Assembly (NCBI RefSeq): GCF_000276665.1
Contig: NW_004955433.1
Location: forward strand, 12,990,855-13,054,854
Length of the DNA: 64,000 bases
Direction: 5' to 3'
DNA from: Chinchilla lanigera
Lineage: Eukaryota; Chordata; Mammalia; Rodentia; Chinchillidae
The translations under genes were made by a program, and so were the position numbers. This document shows positions 1-12,597 of the stretch, one piece after another (within the stretch, counting starts at the first letter, position 1; each line of letters starts with the position of its first letter). The notes beneath the pieces were generated by a model, which was not told the DNA's origin, searched no databases, and was given only the letters and a program-made list of their open reading frames with translations.

Positions 1-2630
1 GCATCCGTAGATTTTTCTAAAGAGATGGGATATTGGGACTTTCAGGGAAAATCTCTTGCTATTAAAATGTTTGCTCAATTTTTAAAAACACAGTAGAGTG
101 CAAAAGAAACAAGGCCGCTAGTGGTGTGATCTCTAATACACAGTTTCAGGTTAAGCTCATTCATTCGGAGCAAATAAATGTACATCCTTATATTTGTATG
201 ATTTCATCTTTTTGTCTGATAATTGATAGCCTGCCTTTTAGCTGGATTTTTCTTAATCCAGCTAAATGGCAGAGGCATTTGGCTCTGTAAAACTGAGCTT
301 CCATAACCAGCAACATTCATAATTATTTCTCTGTGCCTTCCATGTGTTTCTGTATTTTTTCTGTGACAGCGTCAGCCATATTATTATAATTTTTCTTTAT
401 AAGAATAAAGAGAGTTCTTAGTCATCAGATAGCCTTGACTCCCCGCCCCCCAGTCTGACAGCCCAAGAAAACTGAGGCCCAGAGAGGGGACAAACTTGTT
501 TAAGGCCACAGAACAAGTTAGAATTCCCATCATCACTTCTCAGTACATTTATAGATCACGCACGCCTGCACGCGTGTCTGTGTTTGTGTTTTCTGGGTCC
601 TTAAGACAAAGCCCACCAGGTTGCCAGATGTGCTAAGCTCCAGGGAGCCCGAGGAAGTGGTTTGCCAATGATGAGAAGCAGGCCCCAGCTGGGCTGCAAT
701 CTGGCCTTCCCATCAGCCTTTCCTTCCCGCCCACAGGAGATAAGAGGCAACAAGGGAACTGACTCACAGTCATGCTCCACCTGAATGGTGTCCTGTGCCT
801 GCTTTTATCTGTGTGCTTTGGCAAGTCCCCCTCCCCTCCCAGATACATGCAAAGCCCAGAGACTCTTCAGGCCCTGCTTGAGGGAGTGGCATCTCCCCAT
901 GGTGAATCCTATTTTTCCCTGCCTCCTTCCATCTCTTAGGGTTCCCCCTTTTCCTGAGGCCTCTGTTGAGAGAAAGCAGCGGGAACCTGCCTTTCTGCTC
1001 TGTGTTAGGTTTCTTGCATCTCTGGAGAAGCTGTAGGAAGAGAGCAATGCTTCCTTTATATACATGAGGCTTTAGAGGGGGAATTACAGGCTGTTTCTAT
1101 GGGAACCTCCCGGTAAATGTCAGAGGACACTTCTTAAGGGATCCCTTACTCCGGATTCTGGTGAGTTTGTTCCAGACTCAAGGGCCTTCTAGGTGTCTGG
1201 GTACTTCTGACCCCACATGTCCCAAATTTCCTTTTTTTTAACCTTAAAATGTATGCAGATATACACGTATGTTTATGTGTACATATGCTGGGGGAGAGAA
1301 AAGAGGAAGGAAAGGGGAGAGGAGAGGGGGAGCTGGCAGAGGTACTGAGGTAGAATTTAATAAATATTTTATTGGATTAATGTTGAAGGTTACTGGCTGT
1401 TTATTTAGAGCAATGATAAGAAAATTTGCTTTGTCTTTAAATGGATTTAAGTTTTAAAAGTGGATTCATTTAAAAGAAAAAGAAAAACATTAAACAGGCA
1501 ATAGCACCCATATCACTTAAATATGGCCAAGATTATGAAGGGAATTCATGAGTGACACAAGTTTCAAAACGACTGAGACGCTCCACGTCAGGAGGTTGGC
1601 ACATTGATCATGTTTTGGTGTCAACTGAGGTCTGCGGGGATCCAGGTGCAGGATTTATTCCAAATGCAGATGTTCTCCCCTGTTCCTGCCCTCACTAGCA
1701 CTGAGGAAGAAACCAAACTATGTCACGTGGGAAAAGCTGAAGCCTGGACCAACCCTCAAGCTGATGTCAGGAAACGGTAGAAAGGAGGCTCAGCTTCAGT
1801 GCTGCAGCAGCCCCTCTCCCGGCCTACCCCAGGAGGGGTGCACTAGCTGGGCTGGGCCCTTCCAACTCCACAGTTCTGATAACCTTGCTTTAGTTAGTTC
1901 CTTATTTTCTCTGGCAGGTTCAAAGCCAGATTCTTCAAAATATGATCTTCATTTAAAGCAGCCCTGGACTTCTTAAAAGAAAGGTCCTTTTGGGAAAATG
2001 TGAGATATAAAACCGTTGGGGACTGAGAAGTTCGCTTGACTCTCCTGAGTCTTAGATCCTCATCTGCAAAGTGTTTGGGAGTTTCAGAGGGTACAGTGAG
2101 ATCATGCAATGTCTTATGAAACGTGGGACAGCAACCCTGAGATATATATCAACACATGTGGTCAAACTATTAAGTCATGTTGACTCATAGAGAAAGTTTC
2201 CCTATTGCAGCAAAAAAGGAAGCCTCAGGTTGGTACTAACAGGGCTTACATGCTCTCTGACACTTGCCAATATAACCTTTCAGTTAAACAAAAGGCAAGG
2301 CCGTAGGAGCCTGGCAGGCAGCAAGCTTCAACTGAGATATCAGAAGGATATTCGGAGGGATTGAGTGTATTCCCAGGTCAGCCCTGGAAACAGAGAGGGG
2401 CCACAGAAATACTACATTCGAGCTGGTCCCTGAAGAAAGAGACAGCGTCCTCAAGACAGAACAGACTTGGGAAGGTGGGCCAGGCGTAGGACCGCTGATC
2501 GCTCTAGAATCAAAGGTTCTTGGTCTGGGTTCTGCCACAGACTGTTCTAGAGAGGCCTGTGAAATCTTTCCCAGAGAAATATGCTGTTTTAAATGTGATG
2601 TGAAAATACTTGCACTGTTCTTATAGATTT
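1..2630. other. Intergenic, no gene seen
   Basis: Mostly unique sequence. A degraded MIR-like patch lies at about 460-530 (GAAAACTGAGGCCCAGAGAGG). A purine-rich GGAGAGGGG stretch lies at about 1290-1335. The short open frames show no domain, splice context or codon structure. Confidence 0.7.
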
Positions 2631-2639
2631 TGAAAAATC

Positions 2640-2945
2640 GTCGTAAAATATACAAGACCTAAAATTTACCATTTTAACCATTTTAAGTGTATATTAAGTG
2701 TACATACACTGTTGCATGACCATCACCACCTTCCATCTCCACAACATTTATCATCTTGCCAAACTGAAATACTGTCCCCATTAAATAATAATTCATTATT
2801 CCCTTCTCCCCTGGCCACCAACCTTCTCCTTACTGTCAATGGGTTTTTCTGCTCCATGTAGAATATATATCGAATCATAATTTGTCCTTTCATGTCTGGC
2901 TTATTTCATGTAGTGTAAAGTCTTCAAAGTTTATTATAGAATAAT
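2640..2945 (+). repeat. Ancient L1 3'-end fragment (L1M type)
   Basis: Contains the phrases AAAATTTACCATTTTAACCA, CATCACCACCTTCCATCTCC and TGGCTTATTTCATGTAGTGT in the order known from mammalian L1M 3' ends. It is diverged and truncated. Confidence 0.75.
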
Positions 2946-4979
2946 GTTTTCACATGCACAAAATAAAAAATAGAATCATAAGGAAATCAAATTATATAAA
3001 ACAAGTCATCTAAAGAATTTTTCAAGTTGATAGATTATCATATGTGTTCTTATTAGAAGGCAAGATATAGAAGTGAATCTAGTAATAGTTACAATCTCCT
3101 GATAGGAATGAGTGCAAGTCAAGATGTCATATAACAATTATAATTTAATATGAAAATTTCAGTGATTTCTATAGATAACAGTCACATTGGCTGCTGATAA
3201 AATTGTGTTGTCTTGATTGTTTTCGAATTGAAGGCAATGCTAACTAATGTTCAGTTAGAAGTTAGCAAAAATGAAAATATATACTTTTTTCTGTTCCAAT
3301 TCAGGGACTGCCTGAATTCTTTCCGTGGAATCCTTGGGAGATTCTGCTCCATGAACTCACGGTAAGAACCTGCATTCCTGAGAAGAGGTTTGTATTTTCT
3401 ACCAGTTCATCATTCTTGGTACAGACCTAAGGCAAAGGCTAAATTCTCCCAGAGTCCACCTGGCCCCAGAAACAGACTCATTAGCATAGGTAGTGGGCTG
3501 CTTTGGGGACAGTACTTAACCTTACTAAGCCCCCACCCCAGGCATTGTGTTTGGGTAGCAGCCTGTGAGAGGGAGTGATTGAAACAGAAGACAGCCCCTG
3601 ACAGGGCGCTTTGAAAGTGACTCCAGGTATTCAGCTGGGCATCATGGCCCTTTTGTATTTGCTGTGCAATGGGGCCCTTAGGTACAGACTCACGGGTGGC
3701 AGGAAATATAGGAGACCCTCAACCATGTGTACACAGTGGTGTTCTAATCGTCAGAGGTGACACACTGCCCTGTTCATAGAAGTCGCTTAATTTTTCTCAT
3801 TTACAACAGGCTTTGGATGGCCAACCTTTAATTAAGATGCACTTTGCTTTTCAAAAGCAATGTGTTCTAATAAATACCATCTGGCTGGGGTGGGAGTGCT
3901 ACAGGAATTACAACTGCATCTGAGAAACCCTGAGATTTGCAGCAGGTTAACCAAGCAGGCCTTCAGGAAGGGAGTCATTCCCATGTGCTTTAGAGATGAG
4001 GACATGCCTTGCAGGCTCTGTTCCCCAATTTCAAAGCCAAGCCACAGTGCCAGCACCTGGGCTCTGCCTGCTTGTGTGGAGGGATGACAGGGAGAGGGGG
4101 AAAGTGAGGCAGGGTGTTGGCCTAGATGAGGACTCCCCCTGCCACTCTATGGTCTAGAAGTAAGGTTAGAAGGATTCTGACTGCAGCTGAGATCATCAAC
4201 TTGAAAATGGGAGTTCTTAGAACATAGAATGTCTCTACAGATTGCAATACCTTGGTATTTGAAATATAGTATTTCTATGAGACTCTCCATATCCCTACCC
4301 CCCACCCCACGCTGTTTAGGATTGCCAGGTAAAATACAAGTTATCTAATTACATTAGAATTTCAGGTAAACAATGAATAATTTCTTAATATATGTCCCAT
4401 GGGATTTGCTACAAATAGACAAGTGCATTATTTGTTGTTTGTGTGAAGTTCAAATTGAAGAGTATGCTGTATGTTTACTTGCTAAATCTGGCAACTCTCC
4501 TGCCATTTAAGCTAGATTCTGGAACTTTTCTTCTCCATCTTGGTAAAGAAATGGTGGGCCAGCCTGGGGCATGTTGAGGTCAATTTAAGGAACATGAAAT
4601 TTGGAGTCTTGGTGAACTTTGCAGTGAAAGGGCAGCTACCAAGGACTGTCACTTTCTGTCAGGTTGCCCTTGAGACAGTTACTTGACCTTCTGGAGAATA
4701 TCCTTTGCAGAGTGGAGAAAATGAAAATCAGAACTGACATTCAACAATACCCAGCATGAGAGCCTGTATTAGTTATTTAAAAATTAAAACATTTCCCAGG
4801 CTAATTGGTAAGTAGTTTCCCAATCCAGACAACCACCCTGGATCATCCCCTAACTCCCCTATCTGACCCTTCACATTTCCTCATCCACAAATGAATACTT
4901 GGCACACTCAAGGGCAGTCCAGACCCAGTTCCAGTGCTTTTCTGTTTGATTGACCAGCATCTGTGGTTTATTAACTGAT
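2946..4979. other. Intergenic, no gene seen
   Basis: AT-rich unique sequence. A possible MIR fragment lies near 4640-4760. Around 3165-3260 there is a repeat-free AT-rich tract (CTGCTGATAAAATTGTGTTG) that looks like possible conserved noncoding DNA; this is a weak impression. Confidence 0.6.
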
Positions 4980-4993
4980 AAATACTTTGACTA

Positions 4994-5090
4994 GGGGCTG
5001 GGGATTTAGCTCAGTGGCAAAGCGCCTGCCTAGCAAGTGCAAGGTCGTGAGTTCGGTTCCCAGTACCGGAGAAAAACAACAACAACAAAA
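4994..5090 (+). mobile_element. ID SINE (tRNA-like), young copy with intact target duplication
   Basis: Begins GGGGCTGGGGATTTAGCTCA with the tRNA-type A box TAGCTCAGTGG, has a B-box-like GAGTTCGGTTCCC and an A-rich AACAACAAC tail. Perfect 14-bp target-site copies (AAATACTTTGACTA) flank it at 4980-4993 and 5091-5104. The family derives from BC1/tRNA-Ala-like RNA and moves by L1 machinery. Confidence 0.95.
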
Positions 5091-5187
5091 AAATACTTTG
5101 ACTACAACTCCAGTTAGGAATATGCATCTCCGAAGGGGTAAGTGAAATGATGTGAAAAATTGTGTGATACATGACCTGGTCCACAGA

Positions 5188-5188
<1 letters not shown>

Positions 5189-5232
<44 letters not shown>
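5189..5232. repeat. (CA)n microsatellite
   Basis: Uninterrupted CA dinucleotides for about 44 bases. Confidence 0.97.
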
Positions 5233-5233
<1 letters not shown>

Positions 5234-6950
5234 GCTGAATGAAAGGAAGAAAGAACTCATGTGCTAATTACAAGAAAAGGAAGAACCTTGGTTTTCACTG
5301 TACTCAGCAAAGCATTCTCCTTCCACCCCCACTCTTTCTATAGGTTGCAATCAGTGATCACACAGGATTTAACAATTCTTAAATATTGTTCTAGTTCTTA
5401 TTCATACCCTTCCACTTTACATGGATGAAAACTAAATCTGGCATAATTTGCAAACTTATTAAACAATGCCACCTTTATGTATTGGAACTTTAAGGGATGG
5501 TTGGAGAGACCCTTTGCTCAAAAACATCCTTTCCATCCAACTTCCACAGAGCCTGAAAGTCTAGCATTAGCACGTCAGCCATCTTTAAAGATTGAGCTAA
5601 GGCTTATTAAAGTATTTCTCAAAGCCTGCTCTCTTTAGGCTAGCAATGACCATGGTCACCCCGATAGCCTTCAGGCTTGGCTAAGGTGGTGTAGAAAGGA
5701 GAGTCTAAAAGAAGCTGACAAGAGGCTTGGGACTCACCAAAGACACACATGGCCAACTTCAAAAATTTGCAACAGGCAAACTATGTATTAAATTGTCCCA
5801 CTGGGCCAGTTGTACATTGCATAATACCAAAGGACAAAAAGCATAATTAACTGATCGTTCCATTCAAAAGAGCTTCCAACAAGGAATCCCGACCCCTTGA
5901 TGCAGTCTTATGCTAAACAAAGCTAAAAGTCTTTCTTATATTGATGGTCAAGGGTTTTTCAATTGGATGGATGGTAATGTTTTTTGCTGATCTACAAAGT
6001 GAGATTCTAAAGCAAGGTTCAAAATACTCAAGGGCAGAAATGGAGCTGGGATTCATCCATTCATACACACAAATTGGGCCTGCCGTCTGAGTTAACGCTG
6101 ACTGTGGAGCTCAGCGGCCCTTTGCAGTTGGATGTGTTTTCACCTGCTGATGGTTGGATTCAGTCCACCTGCATATTATTTTTTAGGGAAGGTTGATGAG
6201 AGCTAAGCAGTGAAACTTGAGAGAAACTTGACTATTCCCCCTAAATGTAGTAAAATACAATATCCAATATTTTGATTGGTTTATTTTGGAAGACTAGAAT
6301 CCAAGGAAATGAAGAAATAAGCTTCTAGGAAGATGGAGGTTAAAGTTCTGGTTTTTCTTCCAATATCATTCCTTGTGACTCATTAATTTCCAGTGGATGA
6401 TCACCGAATGAGGAAGAATTTTTCCCATCAGAGTCTAATTAATTTCATTGTCTTTTCTCTGAAATTTATTGTATTCCACTCTATCCATCGGCTGCCTGTT
6501 TTAATTAATTTTGCACTACATTCAAAGGTTTTGCTTTTGTGCCTCTCTGTTTGATTTAAATTCCTTCTTTTTTTTGCAAATAAATAAATAAATAACTATC
6601 AAAGCTAATGAGGCTCTGAAGGTTTGAGATGTAAATATCATATGCAGATTCTTTTTTGGGTCCCAGCTCAGCAGAAGACCAAAAATAACACTTGGAAGTT
6701 TGATTAAGAAATCTCAGGCTCCCCCCTCCCAAGCCTCCCTCCAGACAATCTTTCTGCTGGCATTTTCAATGATTTGACAGAAAAAGAAAATCAGGCCCCA
6801 TACACCCAAAACCTCAAGAGCCATCTTCTTTCAAGAATGGCTCAGATGGGTATAGGATTGTGTAGAGCTGCTATTAAAGACTCATCTCCATCTGGCTGAT
6901 TCATGTCTGCCCTGAAAATACTTCTATGCATGTGCATGTGTACACTCACC
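5233..6950. other. Intergenic, AT-rich unique tract
   Basis: No gene or clear SINE. Homeobox-type TTAATTAATTTT and AATTTATTG motifs cluster at about 6430-6560, and an AAATAAATAAATAAATA run lies at about 6580-6596. A conserved enhancer is possible but not shown. Confidence 0.55.
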
Positions 6951-6952
6951 AA

Positions 6953-6979
<27 letters not shown>
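6953..6979. repeat. (CA)n microsatellite with degraded CA-rich flank
   Basis: About 27 bases of pure CA, followed to about 7190 by scattered CACAC and CATAC blocks that create spurious His/Thr-rich open frames. Confidence 0.95.
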
Positions 6980-6983
<4 letters not shown>

Positions 6984-7429
6984 CACACACTTTCATACTT
7001 TCACACTCAAAAGTTCACACAAATACTCTCATACTTATTTACAAACATAGACCCACAACACACATTTTTACTGGTGCATTCATGTAGGTACAAGCTCACA
7101 CGCTGATGAATACTTTCATGAACACATTTGCACATGAATTCATACATATGAGTGAGCATGCATGCACACACGCACACGCTCACAACACATGCATCCTGCT
7201 CTGGCCAGTCAAGCTTTCCAACTTAAAATCCATGTCACGTGCAGCACATTCTCCAATATCCTCCCAAAAGAGACCTCTGCAAGAAATTTCAGGACCCCCC
7301 TCCTCGTGGGTATATCACAGAGCTGCCTGAGGCGCAGTTATTAAACTGTATCCAAAGAGCTCTTCGATTGTGCAATCTGCTTTTGCCTGAGATCTTTGTA
7401 TCCTTTACTGAGAAAGTCTGATTCATTTC

Positions 7430-8100
7430 CCAGAAATTTTCATCTGCTATTAATCTTTCAGGATATAGTTAGTGTTGTGATATTTTCAGATATTGTTTTC
7501 AGGCTGTGGGGGAGGGGAGGCCGGATTTCAAGTGGCTGTCCCCTGGCAGTTTCCGAGATTACTCGGTGCTTATAAGCAGCTCAGAACCGTGTGACAGCAT
7601 TTCCATGCAAGGGACTTACAATCATGTTTCATTAATTCGACGTGAATGAAGCCTCATTTCTGGCCTTGAGGAGCTTAAGATTTATGTGAAATTAATAACA
7701 GAACAGATGTCTTCACAATTTGGTTCCTCTGGAAAAAAAAAAAAAAAAGAACCTGATTACTTTGAAAACTTCAATGCTTAAAAATGCAGATCCAGGGAGT
7801 ATTCACTCCAGGGTAAAGAGTTATGCATTGATATCGTCCACATCTCAGAACTAAGTGGAATTTAAATGTCAGATTTATATTAAATAGTCATATTCCCCAT
7901 TATGACATATAATAAACAACAGCTTATTACTTTCATTAATAAGATGTGTTGGACATTTAAACTAAAGCTTCAGAGATAAAGCTAGCACCTCGTAAGCAGG
8001 AGGTGCCGGGGTGACCCACGGGACGTGTGGGGAAAACATTCAGGCAGCCTGGTTTTTAGCTTGGTTTCTGATAATTTAATCATCGATGCCTCCTAGGAAA
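7430..8100. other. Repeat-free AT-rich tract, candidate conserved noncoding element
   Basis: Contains TTCATTAATTCGACGTGAATGA with a rare CpG pair, and TTATTACTTTCATTAATAAG, and no recognisable repeat apart from a poly(A) run at about 7732-7748. Candidate status rests on composition alone. Confidence 0.35.
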
Positions 8101-9024
8101 ACAAAATGCATCTGCTCGCACAAAACTCGCCACTTTATAAAGAAGTTGAGCTGTCTCCTGCGTCTGGATGTGCCAGAGGCCAAATGCTCTCTGTTTCACA
8201 GGACACTTTAAGTCTTGCCTCTTTATTTTATTTTTCCCTCCTGCCTGAAGTCCCATTCCTCTATCTAGGCATTGGTGGCCCTAGATGTCTCTCCAACTGC
8301 GGTTTAACCCTCCTCTGGGACCAGCTGTGACCCACACCAGTGGGTTTTACTTGGCCAAGTCCAAAGGGAGAGAGTAGAACAGAAAGATGACCCAAGGGGA
8401 TGTTTTCCTGAAGGAAGAGGAGATAGCACAGGCCCTAGGTACAAGGCCTGGAGTTCCCTCCCTCTGTTTAAACCAGAGAATGAAGTTTGCAGGGGCCAGG
8501 GACGGTAAATGGCAAAGCCTAAAGTCACCATACTAGGTTTCAGAATTTGGTTCTCAAAAAAACACTGTCACGATCATTTTCTCTACCCCAGACTTACTGT
8601 TGACCCTGCCTCCTCCCAGCATTCCCCAAAGAAGAAGCAAGATCCTGGACCCGATGATCTGAAGGCTCCTTGTGTAGACATTCGCCATTTCCTCTACTGT
8701 TTTTGCTTCCTTGTTTCTCTCTCTTCCTTCCCATCTTCTTCTTCTCTAACCTGCAGTGGGGGTTCCACGGTCCTCACCTTTGTGCATTGATCCAGAGATG
8801 AAAGTTAAGAGAAGCTCACAAAGGGTTTCGTCCAGCACTGGCTCTTCCTGACGGTGCGGCTGTGGGTGAGACACATGGCACCTCTGGCCCTCTAGCTCCT
8901 CTTCTGAAAAGGAACAGAATGTCCTCTCCTAAGACTGTTGAAAGAATGGCAGGCGCTGATGCGCACAGCTTGGCAGCTATGGTCAGGACTCTTGTATGCA
9001 TGGACCCTTTGTATGCATGGGTTT
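8101..9024. other. Intergenic, no gene seen
   Basis: Unique sequence without a recognised repeat; the open frames are short and unrelated to any family I know. Confidence 0.55.
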
Positions 9025-9300
9025 TGCATCCATGGTTTCAACCAACTGGGGAATGAAAACATTATACAAAATTTGTATCTGGACTGATTGTGTGCAGGCT
9101 TCTCTTCTTGTCATTATTCCCTAAAAAATATGGAATAACAATGGTTTTCTTGGATTTAACCTTGTTTTAGGTATTACAAGTCATCTAGAGATGATCGAAA
9201 GTGCACAGGAGAATGTGTCTAGGTTTTATGCAATGTCTATACTCTTTAATATAAGGAAACTAAGTGCCCATGGATTGCGATATCAGAGGGTGGCCCCAGG
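9025..9300 (+). mobile_element. DNA-transposon relic (nonautonomous, MER type)
   Basis: Matches the well-known mammalian MITE with GCATCCATGGTTTCAACCAAC, CTTGTCATTATTCCCTAAA, GGTATTACAAGTCATCTAGAG and a TATAAGGAAACTAAGTGCCCATGGATT end in order. I recognise the family pattern but cannot give its exact name. Confidence 0.65.
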
Positions 9301-9471
9301 CCAGTCACCTCAGCAGATACCAAGGAAACTGTTTGCACAACTAGGGGGTGATAAATGATGGCCCAGAAGGAGACAGAGGGGTCCAAGAATGACAGCACTT
9401 TGGGAAACTCTGCAGCCTGTCACAGTGCCATCACTCTGTGGAAAGAAGATGATCAAATCTTCTTTCCTGAC

Positions 9472-9574
9472 GGATGTGGATTTTCAGCTTACAGCAGGGG
9501 AAACAGGCAGGGGTGCAAAGAGCAGGACCCCCCAGAGGGGTGAGACAGCTCGATGTCAGGCTATTATCACCCTC
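9472..9574 (+). repeat. Duplicated block, copy A (matches 10603-10715)
   Basis: Shares GGATGTGGATTTTCAG, GGGGAAACAGGCAGGG, GAGCAGGACCCCCCAGAGGG and ATGTCAGGCTATTATCACCC with the later copy in the same order, with few mismatches and one insertion. Confidence 0.85.
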
Positions 9575-10139
9575 AGGGTGAGAACTCCAGAGGCCAAATG
9601 TTTCTTGTTTCTCAGGATATTGTGCCCCTGTGTGGCAATGCCAGAGCAGCTGCCTTTTCAAGAAAACCAGGAAAGTGAAATTTTATGCGAAAGGCTCTAG
9701 GTTTGAGGCGAGAACACCTTAAGTCTGCAAACCCTTATCTGAAACTGTTGGGGCCAGATGTTTTTCGGTACTTAGAAGTTGTCAGTTTTTTAAAAAAATG
9801 CAATGCTGTGACTGCTATTTATTACCTGACGCCCTGAGTGGAGTCTGGGTCACAGTCAAACTCATTAATATTTCTGTATCAGAAGAGTCACATGAGCAAA
9901 GGCTTGTGAGTCACAAGACTCGTTGAGTCCTTCTCTGGCAGAGGTAGGGGATGCGGGGTGGGGCAGAGTTGTCTCTCTGTGGAGCTTGGTGGCTGTGGTT
10001 GAGATCTCATGACTCAGTTTCTTGCACTAGCACCACCTACTCTGGGGAAGCTCATAGGAGCCATGAAGTTCCAAGGTTTCCAAACTGAAAATGCTCGTGA
10101 TTATCTCTTCATAAATCACATAATAAACCCCCTAAGATC

Positions 10140-10265
10140 ACCAAACTCAGCTCCAAGTGACAAAACTCAAGTTAAATGGGCTTAAAGAAGTCTTGGCAAG
10201 AACAAATTACTAGCTCACATGACAGAAAAATACAGAGTAATCTAGTCAGGATCACCTGGATCCAG
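10140..10265 (+). repeat. Ancient interspersed repeat fragment, family not assigned
   Basis: Shows CAAAACTCAAGTTAAATGGGC followed by TTACTAGCTCACATGACAGA. The same order recurs at 30195-30300 (AACTCAACC, TTATTAGCTCACAGACT), so both belong to one old dispersed family. Confidence 0.45.
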
Positions 10266-10602
10266 GTGTATTATGGTTCGTGTCTGTATGTGCCTGAAAA
10301 GCCTCATGCAGTCATGGGGCAGGCTTCTAGAATTTTTCACTGACGGATGGTCCAACACTGTGTTCATGGCTGTGATTGCTACACCAACCCTGGGGCGGGT
10401 AGTCTGCACAAATAAAAGGGAGGGAAAGAGGCTTGCTTGCTCTCTGCTGCTCCTCCCTTTTGCTCTTGCAGCTTTTGCTGTTTTCCACCGTGAACTGTTG
10501 CCCTCTGCCATGTGACTCAATCCAGGTGGCCCTGGATTTGCATCAGTCCAGGACCACCCTCTGATATCACAATCCATGGGTACTTAGTTTCCTCAATCTG
10601 AT

Positions 10603-10715
10603 GGATGTGGATTTTCAGTGCACAACAGGGGAAACAGGCAGGGATGCAAAGAGCAGGACCCCCCAGAGGGGTGAGCAAAGGCTTGTCAGCTCTATGTCAG
10701 GCTATTATCACCCTC
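10603..10715 (+). repeat. Duplicated block, copy B left part (matches 9472-9574)
   Basis: Direct-orientation copy about 1.13 kb downstream of copy A. It is adjacent to the block that is also found at 11646-11822. Confidence 0.85.
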
Positions 10716-10739
10716 TTTTCTTACATTAGGAGGGAGGCG

Positions 10740-10828
10740 CCACCTCCCTCCTTTCCCTGTGTCTCCTCACTCTGCAGGTTGTGCTGAAGGAGGAAGAGAT
10801 GAGCAGAGCTTGCAAACACACCTGCACG

Positions 10829-10871
<43 letters not shown>

Positions 10872-11057
10872 ATATACAGGCACATATATGCATAGACAGC
10901 GTGAGTGAAGACTGGAGCCCTCTACCAGCTCCTTTTTCTTGGAGACAGCTGAGTATGGACTGAAACCTCTACAGACTGAGCTAAATAAACCTTTCCTTCC
11001 TGAATTTTGAGTGTCAGGTACTTTTTCTCAGCAATGGGAGGAAAGTAACTAAGACAA
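10740..11057 (+). mobile_element. MaLR-type LTR 3' part with an internal CA expansion
   Basis: Ends with the MaLR signature GAGCTAAATAAACCTTTCC, then GTCAGGTACTTTTTCTCAGCAATG and GTAACTAAGACA. A CA microsatellite (10833-10867) lies inside it. The first 195 bases are repeated at 11646-11822. Confidence 0.65.
10833..10867. repeat. (CA)n microsatellite
   Basis: About 35 bases of CA repeat following CGTGCGCG, inside the duplicated block. Confidence 0.95.
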
Positions 11058-11645
11058 GGTGCTTAACTAATGATGTCCCCAGAATTAAGTTTCTCTACCT
11101 CACTGCTCCACTTTTAGCTGGGTTGGTTTGGACAGATGCTGTACTCTCATGATAGCAAAATGGCTGCCAGGAGCTCCAGACGCCATGTTCCTAAGATTGA
11201 GTCCCATGACATATTGTCTGTTCCAGCACAGAGGTCTCAGTAGAAACCATTAGGCAGCTTTATGGCTCTTATGGGATCACTTGCCCATCTTAAAGACTGT
11301 CAAGTGGTCAAAGTCACGTGCTCACTTGCAGCTGAGGGTGGGTTTCTCTTGGGCCCATTCACCCAGACTTGAGAGGGTGGGCTGAATGGAGGTTGTGGGT
11401 GGTGGCAAAATCACAGATGTCTGTTGTTTTCCTTCAACAGAACAGATGGTTAAACCAAGAAAGGAAATGAGACCTGGCAAAGTCACACAGCACATCACTG
11501 GCAGTCAAGGCTGTGACCTAGATCTTTCAAAGTCTGGGAATCTCTTCATTATTATCATGTGAGCTGTCAGGAGAGGTGGAGGCTGGGACTCACACTCAGG
11601 CTCAACTACCCAGGGATCTCAGGAGAACCTGAGCACTGGGAAGAG

Positions 11646-11725
11646 CCACCTCCCTCCTTTCCCTCTATCTCCTCACTCTACAGGTTGTGCTGAAGGAGGA
11701 AGAGATGAGCAGAGCTTGCAAACAC

Positions 11726-11771
<46 letters not shown>

Positions 11772-11822
11772 GTGTATAGACACCACGAGTGAAGACTGGA
11801 GCCCTCTACCAGCTCCCTTTTC
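11646..11822 (+). repeat. Duplicated block, copy C (matches 10740-10933)
   Basis: Shares CCACCTCCCTCCTTTCCCT, GGTTGTGCTGAAGGAGGAAG, ATGAGCAGAGCTTGCAAACA and GAGTGAAGACTGGAGCCCTC with copy B. It includes its own 41-base CA run (11728-11768). Confidence 0.88.
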
Positions 11823-12597
11823 TGAAGCCAGTGTAATTTGTCTTTTCTTCTCCTATGTCTCCCACCTCTCTGGATAAGTCTCTACTAAGACCAGCAGAGA
11901 GCTATCACTCAGTATGTTGTCATTATTATTACCATTGTTATTACTGTTGTTATTTTAGTACTGTGGTTTATTCTACCACATTATTTCATTGAGCCCATGG
12001 ATTTGCCTTGCAATACAAATGACCAAGAATGCAGGTAGCCTAAATATACAAGCAAAAATACCAAGAGAGCTGGCATGTTAACAGGAGCCAAAGGCTAAAT
12101 TCAGTAAAGGTATGAGAGGACTAATAATTATTAGTGTGCATAACTTTTTCCAGTTTTTATCACTTTCTCATCCTTCACCTCACTTGTTTCTTAAAAACAA
12201 AAACAACTGTGTGAATGAAATCAGGAGGAGAAATTAGTTCCTTTTACAGATGAGAAAACTGAATCCCCACCACCATCAAAGAGACATTTATCAAAGATTT
12301 TTCAGGTACTGTACTGAACAGTGGAATTGGGATAGGATCTGAGTCTTAGTTGAAAATTCCTTCTATGAAATAGATACATGTGTGCATGCCATACACACAT
12401 ATGTACACAGGCACTTGTGCTAATGGAAATAGAGACACAAATAAAATGATGGGTCTAAAAGCTCCCAAAAACAAAACATTCATTCATGGACCTTACATTA
12501 CTCATCCCCTGATTCAGTTTTGGGTAAAAGTAATAGAAGTGCCTTGGGACACAACTCTTTAATCCATTTGTACAGGAAGACCTATTCCCTACCCACC

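Noticed and set aside
4994..5075. Possible tRNA gene from A and B box motifs
   Set aside because: The sequence is an ID SINE with an A-rich tail and target-site copies, not a cloverleaf-forming tRNA gene.
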